A stretch of 41,540 bases of DNA from Candidatus Syntrophopropionicum ammoniitolerans (GCA_013201395.1 JABMJD010000017.1:1-41540), one strand, 5' to 3'; shown: positions 16,150 to 23,898, numbered from the stretch's first letter. Program-made: numbers and translations. Notes: generated from the sequence alone by a model not told the origin.

Positions 16150-17238
16150 CTAGGGTAAAATTTCAATGGAGAGCAGGTCGTCCACGATTTTTTCACCCGC
16201 TGGCCCCACACAAGTAAAAGCCGGTGCACCCTGGGAATTCTGATAAATCAGCCCACCGCTGCCCAAATCCGCGATGGTCAACACGAGACTCTTTCCGCCG
16301 GTAGTGGTGAACTTATAACTGTTGCCGCCGACCAAACCGGTTTCCTTGAATATTTGTGAAAAGGCTAGGCCCTCCCGCCCGTTTTCAACATGTTTAGGTA
16401 GACAGGCCATGCCTGTTGTGTGGTCAAAAATAACGGTCTGCCCATAGGTAGCAAAGAGCAAGTCCCGCACATGCATGCCCTGGGGAAGATGAGGCGCCAG
16501 AAACTTGGGCGCTTCTTGACCGGTTATTTTAATATAGGCGTTAAGGAAGTTATCCCCGGTTTCGTTTTTTTGCAGTCCATCAGCGCCTTGCAGAAAAACG
16601 TTGGTCACGCCGTCGTCATTAATATCTGCATATGCAGCGATCAGGTCACTGGTCTTGATAGCCTTGTCCACATCAGCAAAATGTTCATAATCCTGCTGGG
16701 GAAGTTTTCTAGCTGCCGTTTCTAAAAACACCAGCTTGTTGGGCTGTTTCCCCGCCCCACCCGTTTCGAAATCCATGCGGATCATATTCCGCACCCAGTA
16801 CATAGCCCGCTCCCCGGGAACAACAACACGCACCGGCCCCATCTCATCTGCCAGAAATTGACCCTCATCCAAATAGGAAAGCAAAATCTCCCGGTTGGCC
16901 AGAATATCGGCAGGCACTGCAATGGAATAACAATCTTTAGCCGTAAATCGAACGTGACTAAAATCTTGCTGATTTTTCCCGTATGATTTCAGAAAAGTGT
17001 CCAGGAGCGGTCCAGTGGCTCTAGCGCTGATCTTTTCGCCATTGGACATAGCAGACTCCACGTTTCTGGTTACCACCGGCAGATTTTTTAGCTCTCCTAG
17101 AGTTATCTCAAAATCCTGTTCTGTCAGACCACACACAACAATTGTTTTTTCATCGTCAGGACCTGGTGTGCCGGCAATGGTCTTCTCCTTGTTGCAGGCG
17201 GCGGCCGATAAAGTGAAAACCAGGATTAGAATCAGCAA
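16150..17238 (-). CDS. Lipoprotein with two SUOX-like domains
   Basis: Predicted lipoprotein of at least 362 residues with lipobox SAAAC followed by NKEK. Two SUOX-like domains follow (~30-155 and ~180-362). Visible marks are VRFTAKDCYSIAVPADIL, VRVVVPGERAMYWVRN and IKTSDLI. An EF-hand-like loop (DINDDGVTN) lies near residue 205. The TTG at 17238 gives a signal peptide without positive charges. The frame is open further upstream, where GGTGG (17266-17270) precedes an ATA codon at 17259; from there the N-terminus would be FFKKLPLL, a much better signal peptide. An unusual ATA start, or a sequence error in an A/T-rich spot, should be considered. It lies in the middle of the surface cluster. Confidence 0.75.
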   Translation of the reverse strand: MLILILVFTLSAAACNKEKTIAGTPGPDDEKTIVVCGLTEQDFEITLGELKNLPVVTRNVESAMSNGEKISARATGPLLDTFLKSYGKNQQDFSHVRFTAKDCYSIAVPADILANREILLSYLDEGQFLADEMGPVRVVVPGERAMYWVRNMIRMDFETGGAGKQPNKLVFLETAARKLPQQDYEHFADVDKAIKTSDLIAAYADINDDGVTNVFLQGADGLQKNETGDNFLNAYIKITGQEAPKFLAPHLPQGMHVRDLLFATYGQTVIFDHTTGMACLPKHVENGREGLAFSQIFKETGLVGGNSYKFTTTGGKSLVLTIADLGSGGLIYQNSQGAPAFTCVGPAGEKIVDDLLSIEILP

Positions 17239-17340
17239 AGGCAGCTTTTTAAAAAATATTTTCGTCCACCTATCCTTTCATGAGGTATATGAATTGCTGG
17301 TTCAGTTCAGTTCAGACACTCGGCCAAAAAACCAGCTACC

Positions 17341-17871
17341 TTACTGTAGTTCCAGGCTCACGAGCCAGCAGGTGAAACGCTGCCCGAACTCATCAGCACT
17401 GACAATCATCTGCATACTTCCCTCCCCGCCCGTTTTTGTTTTTAATGGCCGGCCATAATCGGCATACACCAGATACACATTATCCGGCTGCAAGATTTCG
17501 GACATACTGACAACCGCGCTGTAGCCATCAATTCCCCTGGCAATAACCTTACTGTAATTTTGGGTCAGTGCCGGATCGATGCTGCCCAACAGGAGGGCAA
17601 GAGGCGTACAGGTAAAACTGTGTTCCGAGTTGCCGCGGGCAGAATGAACCGTTATTTTCTTTTCTGCCGCCGGTAGTTTTTGCAAATCATCAAGGGTAAA
17701 AGTGCTTAAGGTATTATCCCCTGTCTTGAGTACTACTGTTCCTTCTTTCAGCCCGTCCCGGTCCATGTTCAAAACAGATGAAAGGGCAACAAGTAGAAGC
17801 AGCAAGACCATTCCCGCAACGAGCAACCTCGTTTTAAAGGCACTACCTTTCCCGGTAGCTGCTCCCGCCAT
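17341..17871 (-). CDS. Membrane-anchored single SUOX-like domain protein
   Basis: Protein of about 176 residues. One hydrophobic segment near residues 15-37 (VAGMVLLLLLVALSSVL) acts as signal anchor, and the rest is one SUOX-like domain: TLDDLQKLPAAEKKITV, GIDGYSAVVSMSEIL, VYLVYADYGRPLKT and MIVSADEFGQRF, ending WLVSLELQ. This is the clearest copy of the fold in the cluster, with the C-terminal strands of PF00174-type domains, but it has no cysteine where a molybdenum ligand would be expected close to the GIDGY strand. The ATG at 17871 follows a G-rich site and is preferred over a TTG at 17901. It lies 60 bp after the SLH protein gene. Confidence 0.75.
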   Translation of the reverse strand: MAGAATGKGSAFKTRLLVAGMVLLLLLVALSSVLNMDRDGLKEGTVVLKTGDNTLSTFTLDDLQKLPAAEKKITVHSARGNSEHSFTCTPLALLLGSIDPALTQNYSKVIARGIDGYSAVVSMSEILQPDNVYLVYADYGRPLKTKTGGEGSMQMIVSADEFGQRFTCWLVSLELQ

Positions 17872-17931
17872 CCCGCTATCCCCCCTGATTAATGCCGTCA
17901 ATTTTATTTTGCCAGACCCTTTTAGAAAACA

Positions 17932-19530
17932 TTACTGCAATGCGTTAAAAATAGTTGTTACCGCCTCTGCCCGAGTCGCGTTTCCCTGAGGCTTAAAGGT
18001 GTTATCCGGGTAGCCTTTCATAATTCCCTTTTCTATAACAGCAGCAACAGCCCCGGATGCCCATGTGGAAATACTGCCCCTGTCCGTAAATCCTACTGAA
18101 TTTGCTGGATCCAGCTTGGCGGCCTGCATAACCATCAGAGCCATCTGCTCACGAGTAATCAGCTCTTCCGGCCCGAAAACACCCTCGCCGTAGCCGCTAA
18201 TAATTTTATTAGAAGCTGCAGTAGAGATATATTCACTAGCCCAGTGATCCCGGGTATCAGCAAAGGTTGTTTCGCCATAAACGGTAAAACCAAACGCCTT
18301 TACCAGCATAGTAGCAAATTCCGCCCTGGTAACAGTATTATCCGGTTTGAAACCGCCGTCCGGGTAGCCACCCACAGCTTCCAGGGAAACAAGATGCTTA
18401 ATACTGTCTTCTGCCCAGTGGCCACTGATATCATTTAACCTGATCTCAGACTCAGTAGGAATTATTGCCGTCGTCGGTACAACATCCGGCGCTATAACCT
18501 TCGGCTCCTTGACCTCCACAGGATTAATCTTTAAAGAGAAAGAATCAGTTTTTCCACCGTCCCTGGTGGTTACGGTAATGGTAACCGTACCGGGAGTAAC
18601 TGCCGTCACCAAACCCGTTTTACTGATTGTAGCTATCGTTGTATCGCTGGAATTCCAGATTAGTGATTTATCAGCAGCCTCTTCCGGTAATACAGTCGCC
18701 TCCAGTTGGAGGGTAGAACCCACATCAATTATGCCCGTGGTTTTATCAAGAGAGATTCCGGTGACCGTTTTATTCACAGATGAAGAAGGAGCAGCGGAGG
18801 TTGAATCTGAACCAGTAGGTTCAGCGGGCTCCGGGCCTGCACCCTTGAGAGTCACATCGATCTGGTATATCCACTTGATAGAGTCACCAGCTGTTACTTC
18901 AGCCGGATCCCCCGTCTGGCCAATTGCCAGTCTGTACCTGGTAGAACCATCCTGACAACTGAAATCAGGCTCCAGGCCCCCCCGCACCCAGTTGTCCGAC
19001 ATGCAGATCATCGGGTAGACTGGAACCCCGTCCGCCATTGCCTGAGCAGTTACATCCGTAAGGCCGTCTTCTGCTGTAAAGCTCCGGCTGTCGTTGTTCC
19101 AATATTCCATTATATGGGGATAGTAATAGCGGTCCGCATATAAATCTGATATCGCAAAGGTTTTAGCCGGTCTGCCTGGCACATCTGTAGTGTAAAAGGC
19201 CAATTTATCAACATCATCCATATCAATGCTGGCATCCACCAACAGATCGCTGAGCAACACCCCCGTTACAGCGTTCATGCAAGGTGACGGCATGCTGTCC
19301 ATAAAGGAGTAGCCTTCTTCAAAAGCACCTGAAAAATCATTTTCTGCAAAAACCGCCGCTTCAGTAAATTCCCCGCCGGCATAACAGTACCTGATGGTCA
19401 GTGAAGCCGCGGCCTGCCCGGCCCAGGATGAGACTGGTTGGGCCGCCCACAGCAAACAAACCACCGTGAACACTATTAGACAGGCCAACCCCCCTGGCAA
19501 TTTTTTAATACCTGAACACTGCATTTTCAT
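17932..19530 (-). CDS. Exported SUOX-like, Big_2 and SLH surface protein
   Basis: Surface protein of 532 residues. The signal peptide ends near SSWAGQ. A SUOX-like domain (~42-235) shows FMDSMPSPCMNAVTGVLL, FYTTDVPG, RYYYPHIMEYW and RLAIGQ, matching copies in the first and ninth genes of the cluster. A Big_2 domain follows (~258-335; TGIIDVGSTLQL, LIWNSSDTTIATIS), and then three SLH repeats from about 365 (GHWAEDSIKHL, GYPDGGFKPDNTVTRAE) that should tie it to the cell wall polymer. The ATG has GGAGGAGG five to six bases upstream, the strongest ribosome site of the cluster. It appears to be the wall-anchored SUOX-like member. Confidence 0.85.
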   Translation of the reverse strand: MKMQCSGIKKLPGGLACLIVFTVVCLLWAAQPVSSWAGQAAASLTIRYCYAGGEFTEAAVFAENDFSGAFEEGYSFMDSMPSPCMNAVTGVLLSDLLVDASIDMDDVDKLAFYTTDVPGRPAKTFAISDLYADRYYYPHIMEYWNNDSRSFTAEDGLTDVTAQAMADGVPVYPMICMSDNWVRGGLEPDFSCQDGSTRYRLAIGQTGDPAEVTAGDSIKWIYQIDVTLKGAGPEPAEPTGSDSTSAAPSSSVNKTVTGISLDKTTGIIDVGSTLQLEATVLPEEAADKSLIWNSSDTTIATISKTGLVTAVTPGTVTITVTTRDGGKTDSFSLKINPVEVKEPKVIAPDVVPTTAIIPTESEIRLNDISGHWAEDSIKHLVSLEAVGGYPDGGFKPDNTVTRAEFATMLVKAFGFTVYGETTFADTRDHWASEYISTAASNKIISGYGEGVFGPEELITREQMALMVMQAAKLDPANSVGFTDRGSISTWASGAVAAVIEKGIMKGYPDNTFKPQGNATRAEAVTTIFNALQ

Positions 19531-19578
19531 TTTTCTCCTCCTCCATTTACTGCATAATACTAATGTTTGAAAGCTGGT

Positions 19579-19899
19579 TTATTGGTTGGTTAGCATAAAC
19601 AACTGCCCCGTAGCCGGATCCTTGTAGACGGTACCCATAACTTCATATTCCTTACTTTGGCCTTCTGTTTTAATTAGTTCTTCCTGGATAAATTGTTCCT
19701 GGCTAACCTCCTGGCCCCGTTCAAGATCAACTTTCCCCCCTTCCCCACCCAGGTCCACATTCCAATGCATGACCAGAGACAACATTAGCCCACAGGCAAA
19801 TACCAGCATGGCATCAACAATGTTGACTGAACCTTCCAGAGGACTAACATCTTCAGGCATTGACCTGCGCCTGATATTTCTCCTCAATCCCCCGTTCAC
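19579..19899 (-). CDS. DUF2149 protein, ExbD/TolR-like partner of the proton channel
   Basis: Small membrane protein of 106 residues. An Arg-rich N-terminus (LRRNIRRR) is followed by one membrane segment near residues 26-45, with Asn-Ile-Val-Asp-Ala-Met-Leu-Val at its start. An Asp at this place recalls the proton-carrying Asp of ExbD, TolR and MotB, and the family is commonly found with MotA/TolQ/ExbB proteins. The rest is an outside-facing soluble tail. I chose the GTG at 19899, because GGAGGTGA lies eight to nine bases upstream; the next ATG at 19860 would cut off the Arg-rich part. It overlaps the end of the channel gene by 47 bp, so the two are likely translated together. Confidence 0.8.
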   Translation of the reverse strand: MNGGLRRNIRRRSMPEDVSPLEGSVNIVDAMLVFACGLMLSLVMHWNVDLGGEGGKVDLERGQEVSQEQFIQEELIKTEGQSKEYEVMGTVYKDPATGQLFMLTNQ

Positions 19900-20530
19900 G
19901 GGCTGTCACCTCCAGCAGTCCTTCCATAAGCGTCTCCAGACTACTCAAATATTCCTCATACCATCTTTTCCGCAGCCGGGAAATGGCAAAGGCAACACCG
20001 GCGGCAGCAAGGCCGGCCACTGTAGCGTCAAAAGCAGTGAGCAGCGAATCCGCCAGAGTCTTGGTATCCCCCTGGCCCAGGGCGATCAACCCGGGACCAA
20101 GTGGGATCAAGGTAGCCATTAAACCAAACATCGGACCGAGACGCGCCACCAGGTCGGTCCTGTTAGTTATCCCGGCATAATGCAGTTCTTCACCAGTGAG
20201 CAGGCGGCGGGCGATAGCCTGTTGAGAAGCAGCAGGCAGATGAGTATGGTCACTCAACTCTTCCAGGGCCAATTTATGGCGTTTGAACAGGTTACTACTG
20301 TTGATACAATCCTGTATTTTTCCAACCTCACTGCCCTGGAAGGAATCGATAATTCCCGGTATATCAGCCCTGGCCCGACGCCGTTCCGTTATAATTTCCA
20401 CTAGTAGACTGCCAAACTCAATTACTACTAAAGCCAAAAAAAGCAGCAGAATAATAATTGTAGGAAAAAGCAAAGCTGAAGAAATGCTGTGCATGGTATC
20501 TTTGAGGGGTATTAACATATGCATTGTCAC
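19853..20530 (-). CDS. MotA/TolQ/ExbB-type proton channel protein
   Basis: Membrane protein of 225 residues with three hydrophobic segments, near residues 19-43, 131-150 and 165-185. The second and third form the MotA/TolQ/ExbB core: LVARLGPMFGLMATLIPLG and LLTAFDATVAGLAAAGVAFAI. Proteins of this family, with an ExbD-like partner, let protons through and pass the energy to an outside protein. The GTG at 20530 overlaps the stop of the preceding gene (GTGA), with AAGGAG eight bases upstream. Its presence between surface-protein genes in a cell without an outer membrane is unusual. Confidence 0.88.
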   Translation of the reverse strand: MTMHMLIPLKDTMHSISSALLFPTIIILLLFLALVVIEFGSLLVEIITERRRARADIPGIIDSFQGSEVGKIQDCINSSNLFKRHKLALEELSDHTHLPAASQQAIARRLLTGEELHYAGITNRTDLVARLGPMFGLMATLIPLGPGLIALGQGDTKTLADSLLTAFDATVAGLAAAGVAFAISRLRKRWYEEYLSSLETLMEGLLEVTARERGIEEKYQAQVNA

Positions 20531-21738
20531 CTGGCTATCTCCTTCTTGTGTTGATGGTATTTTCGTCCCGATCCATACAGCAATAAAAATATAAATAGCA
20601 CAGCAGCGGGAACATCCAGGATGTTTTTTTTCTCCTGTACCGGCAGGGGAACAGCATCAGCCGACATCTTGTATACACGCCAGGGCTGCCTGCCGGACTC
20701 CGACAGAGAAATCCCGGCACCTGCTACTGTGCCGCCTGCTGACAGGTTTTGCTCCTGCGCCTCATTTTCATCTGCCTCAGCCCCAGTTTCCACAACTTCC
20801 GGGGCCACAACCTCGCCTGGATCATTCACACTACAGCTGGCCGACATGTTGCCCACCACCGTACTGACAGTAATCACAGCGTTGCCTGGGCCAACAACGC
20901 TCACTAGCCCGCTGTCATCGACTGTAGCCACACTGATATCGCTGGAGCTCCAGGTAACGCTCTTGTCGGTGGCTTCAAAAGGCTCAATGGTGGCCTGGAG
21001 ACGAAATGTGCTGCCAACCTTCAAATTTAGTGTCTCCTGGTCAAGAGTGACCCCGGCAGGCGGCGTACCGCCCAGCATTACCTCGATGACATGTACCCAC
21101 ATGGCTGACCGGGAAGCGATACAGGAGGAGACATCCTCCTGCCCAAACACCAGCCTGAACCGGGAATCGCCGCTCATATGGGCAAAATCCGGTACAACGG
21201 CAAAACGCTGCCAGTTATCCTCAATGGCCATAATGGTATCTACCGGGATGGCCCCATATGCGGCACCCGGCATGGGCGACCCGGCATGGGAATCCCAACA
21301 TTCCGGTAGGTGCGGGTAGTAATAACGGGTAGTATCCAACAAATATGATTTGGTCAAACACGCATACCAACTGTCTTTCATGTCGGTGGAATAAAAATAA
21401 AATGTTTCTACCGAATTAACATCTATCCCAGCATCATCCAGCAAATCCTTAAGCCCCAATCCCCGGGCCGAATCAATACACACTGAAGGCATTCTATCAA
21501 TGAAGGTATAGGCTTGTTGGACTGGCGACAGTGCCTCTATCTCACTGAGTGTATAAACCTTTTTCGTATGATAGGGCCCACCGAAGTAACCGACCTTTAT
21601 TGTCAGCGTATCGGAAGGTACACCTGTTTTTTCAGCATATTCGGCCCAGGCTGAATGACTGATCCAGATCACCATTGCCAACGCAATAGGGAAAACCTGC
21701 CAGTATCTAGATTTTGATGCCAATAATCTCCATAACAT
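20527..21738 (-). CDS. Exported SUOX-like and Big_2 protein with C-terminal membrane anchor
   Basis: First gene of the surface cluster, 403 residues. It has a signal peptide ending near SAWAEY, a SUOX-like domain (~45-235) with FIDRMPSVCIDSARGLGL, FYFYSTDM, RYYYPHLPECWD and RLVFGQ, then Big_2 (~237-312; ATDKSVTWSSSDISVATV). An acidic linker, a membrane segment near residues 371-390 and a basic tail (GRKYHQHKKE) follow. With both ends in the membrane it could be the element that couples the ExbB/DUF2149 channel to the outside; this is inference from its place immediately upstream and overlapping the channel gene. The ribosome site is weak. A good promoter lies about 190 bp upstream. Confidence 0.82.
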   Translation of the reverse strand: MLWRLLASKSRYWQVFPIALAMVIWISHSAWAEYAEKTGVPSDTLTIKVGYFGGPYHTKKVYTLSEIEALSPVQQAYTFIDRMPSVCIDSARGLGLKDLLDDAGIDVNSVETFYFYSTDMKDSWYACLTKSYLLDTTRYYYPHLPECWDSHAGSPMPGAAYGAIPVDTIMAIEDNWQRFAVVPDFAHMSGDSRFRLVFGQEDVSSCIASRSAMWVHVIEVMLGGTPPAGVTLDQETLNLKVGSTFRLQATIEPFEATDKSVTWSSSDISVATVDDSGLVSVVGPGNAVITVSTVVGNMSASCSVNDPGEVVAPEVVETGAEADENEAQEQNLSAGGTVAGAGISLSESGRQPWRVYKMSADAVPLPVQEKKNILDVPAAVLFIFLLLYGSGRKYHQHKKEIAR

Positions 21739-21934
21739 TTATTCTTCACATTCCAGTCATCGGCATAATTCACGGATAACTCTCCATCAACAGCCAAACA
21801 CTGCACAACGGACAACAAGAAATAATGATAATGCACTTAACATAATCAGACACAATCGTATTCATGTATATATGTAATCAGCTAGTCACTAAATGGCTAC
21901 CAAGGGAGACACAACGTGACATAACATTGCCTAT

Positions 21935-21963
21935 ATAATATTTTAGGGCCACAACAAAGTCAA
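21935..21963 (-). promoter_or_regulatory. Sigma-A-type promoter of the surface gene cluster
   Basis: On the minus strand TTGACT and TATTAT are separated by exactly 17 bases. Start of transcription would be near 21928, giving a leader of about 190 bases before the first cluster gene. No known riboswitch pattern was recognised in that A/T-rich leader. Confidence 0.65.
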
Positions 21964-22069
21964 TAGCAGGCAGTAAAAAGTTTAAACACATCCACAAAAT
22001 GCATATAGTCATCCGTTTTATTATGTTATATTACGTTATGCCGTACGACCAGAATGAATATGGGGAAAC

Positions 22070-22102
22070 AAAAAAGAACACCTTGCCCCAAGATGTTCTT
22101 TT
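22070..22102 (-). terminator. Rho-independent terminator after htrA
   Basis: Arms 22073-22085 and 22089-22101 pair at 12 of 13 positions with a three-base loop. On the minus strand the stem is followed by a T tract (TTTTTTGTTT). It lies about 80 bp past the htrA stop. A shorter T run on the other side may allow weak stopping on the plus strand. Confidence 0.8.
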
Positions 22103-22183
22103 AGTCTGCCGGCAGTAAAACATACACCAGCAGAAATTTAGGCATACATATATATAAAATAATTCTTAGGCTTCCTGAACAAT

Positions 22184-23317
22184 CTAGCCAACATTACCCG
22201 GTTTATCTGCCACAGTAATAGCTATTGTCTGTTGTTGGCGCTGGCGCACCAGGACCATATGTGCTTCTTGTCCAATGGGTGTAGCTTTAATAGCCGCCAC
22301 CAAATCCTCAGCATTGTCCACCTTTTTTCCATTGCATTCAATAATTACATCCCATTCCTGCAAGCCGGCCTGGTCAGCAGGACTGCCCGCCACAACACCA
22401 GCCACCACTGCCCCCTCAGCCTTATTTAAACCAAGATACCCGGCTAATTCGCCGTCCAGGGTGCGGACCTGTATGCCCACCCAGGGCCTTTCTTTGGTGA
22501 CATTGTTTTTTAAATCCTCCAGCACCTGTTGGACGGTACTGGTGGGAATGGCAAAGCCGATTCCCTGGGCTTCCGCACTGATGGCCGTGTTGATTCCCAC
22601 TACCTCACCCTTGAGATTCAAAAGAGGACCGCCACTGTTACCGGGATTAATAGAAGCATCGGTCTGGAGAAGATTTTCATAATGCCTATCCTCCACATTG
22701 ATTGGGCGCCCCTTGGCGCTGATCACACCGGTGGTTACCGTATGATCGAGCCCGTAGGGGTTGCCGATGGCAATGACCCAATTTCCCACCCTGATTTGAT
22801 CAGAATTGCCCATGGTCAGGAAAGGCAGATCGACACCGGCCTCTATTTTAAGCAAAGCCAGATCCAGGTCACTATCCGCGCCCACCACTCGGGCCGGCAA
22901 ATCTTTATCAATGCCGGTTATGGTAACAGCTATTTTATTGGCCCCGGCAATAACATGTTCATTCGTTAAAATGTAACCGTCCTGGGAAATAGTAAAACCT
23001 GATCCCAGGCCCTCATTTTCCCGCGGCGTGGAAGGAATACCAAAAAACTGACGGAAAAATGGATCATCCAGAAGAGGATTAGTTGCACTGCGGGTAGTGA
23101 TACTGGTAGATATTTTTACCACAGCCGGGCTAGCCTGGGACACTACATCGGCCACAGTTTCCGGTCCCAATCCGGGCAAGGGATCCGATTGAACAACACC
23201 ACCACCATTTTGTAGACTGGGATTATCACCAGAAGAACACCCCCCCTGCAAGGTCAACCCAATGAAAACGACTAAACAAATTACCAGCATGGAAATCCGC
23301 CTGGCGTTAGCAAACAT
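22184..23317 (-). CDS. htrA: HtrA/DegP-type serine protease with PDZ domain, lipoprotein
   Basis: Trypsin-like protease of 377 residues for quality control of exported proteins. The N-terminus ends in a lipobox (TLQGGC, Cys27), so it is probably tied to the outer face of the membrane. The catalytic triad is visible: His in LTNEHVIAG, Asp in DSDLDLALLKIE, Ser in INPGNSGGPLLN. One PDZ domain (~280-370) contains GLQEWDVIIECNGKKV. The ATG at 23317 follows a GGGGG stretch. Its last ~105 bases are repeated, diverged, at 863-965. It stands alone between a terminator and its own promoter, divergent from the plus-strand gene at 23524. Confidence 0.93.
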   Translation of the reverse strand: MFANARRISMLVICLVVFIGLTLQGGCSSGDNPSLQNGGGVVQSDPLPGLGPETVADVVSQASPAVVKISTSITTRSATNPLLDDPFFRQFFGIPSTPRENEGLGSGFTISQDGYILTNEHVIAGANKIAVTITGIDKDLPARVVGADSDLDLALLKIEAGVDLPFLTMGNSDQIRVGNWVIAIGNPYGLDHTVTTGVISAKGRPINVEDRHYENLLQTDASINPGNSGGPLLNLKGEVVGINTAISAEAQGIGFAIPTSTVQQVLEDLKNNVTKERPWVGIQVRTLDGELAGYLGLNKAEGAVVAGVVAGSPADQAGLQEWDVIIECNGKKVDNAEDLVAAIKATPIGQEAHMVLVRQRQQQTIAITVADKPGNVG

Positions 23318-23373
23318 ATTATCTACCCCCTTTTTTCTGCCTGCTATTTTTTGCAGTATGCTGCCATTTCAAT

Positions 23374-23402
23374 ATTATACCACCACCTGGCGCAAACGAT
23401 AA
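23374..23402 (-). promoter_or_regulatory. Probable htrA promoter
   Basis: On the minus strand a perfect TATAAT is preceded by TGG (extended -10) and, 17 bases further up, by TTATCG, a poor -35. Transcription would begin about 50 bp before the htrA ATG. Confidence 0.5.
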
Positions 23403-23523
23403 AAAATGAATCCATTAGAGCCTGGTTTTTTCTGATATACTGTTTATATCTTTTTTAGCAAGAAAAAGCTATAATTAATTTAACTATTTTGTTATGCAAC
23501 CGGTATCTGAAGGAGGCGCATCC

Positions 23524-23898
23524 GTGATCCGTGTAGATCTGGCTAAAAAACTGGCGAAATACATCCCCTGGGAACCAAAGGTCGGCGACCTGACTATAGT
23601 TTACGGTGAGTTGGGGGAGGAAATTATCGAGCCCATTATACTAAGACACGTCCAGGAAAAAAAGATTTTGCTATCCCTGCGTGAAGTAGGTGATCTGGTC
23701 TGGCTACCACGGCTTTCCATGCTCCTTTACGAGCTTAAAATAAGGACGACAAGGGGTTTCGGCTTGAATTATGAAAAGGACTCGGACCAATGGTTCTACA
23801 AAGACGATGAAATAGAAACCCATGCCGATACACCGGAAAATACTGCCGCCCTGGCCCTGCTCCACAAACTTAAAGACCACGTTCCGGCTAAACCTTAA
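23524..23898 (+). CDS. Small soluble protein of unknown function
   Basis: Unrecognised protein of about 124 residues without signal peptide, membrane segment or cysteine. The middle part (VGDLTIVYGELGEEIIEP, KKILLSLREVGDLVWLPRL) suggests a mixed alpha/beta fold, and the end is acidic. The GTG at 23524 is chosen because AAGGAGG lies seven bases upstream; an earlier ATG at 23494 would place the ribosome site within the gene. Codon use and ribosome site support a real gene. It is divergent from htrA. A TGATATACT extended -10-like site lies at 23433-23441. Confidence 0.6.
   Translation: MIRVDLAKKLAKYIPWEPKVGDLTIVYGELGEEIIEPIILRHVQEKKILLSLREVGDLVWLPRLSMLLYELKIRTTRGFGLNYEKDSDQWFYKDDEIETHADTPENTAALALLHKLKDHVPAKP

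Larger units (their letters stand above)
21739..22183. other. A/T-rich intergenic region between the surface cluster and htrA
   Basis: About 445 bp without a gene, clearly richer in A and T than the flanks. It holds the cluster promoter and the htrA terminator. Short repeated pieces such as ACGTTATG and ATGTTATATTACGTTATG near 22020 could be a regulator site, but I could not assign one. Confidence 0.6.

Noticed and set aside
20621-21319. Long plus-strand frame (232 codons) inside the first surface gene
   Set aside because: It is antisense to a protein with clear SUOX-like and Big_2 domains and a good start; the frame has no domain of its own and reflects composition of the opposite strand.
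21740-21928. Riboswitch in the leader of the surface cluster
   Set aside because: I looked for molybdenum cofactor, cobalamin and cyclic di-GMP riboswitch cores on the minus strand and found no convincing one.
22015-22045. Possible ModE-type operator (ATGTTATATTACGTTATG)
   Set aside because: Tempting because of the molybdopterin-like theme, but the inverted symmetry is incomplete and no ModE gene is in the window.
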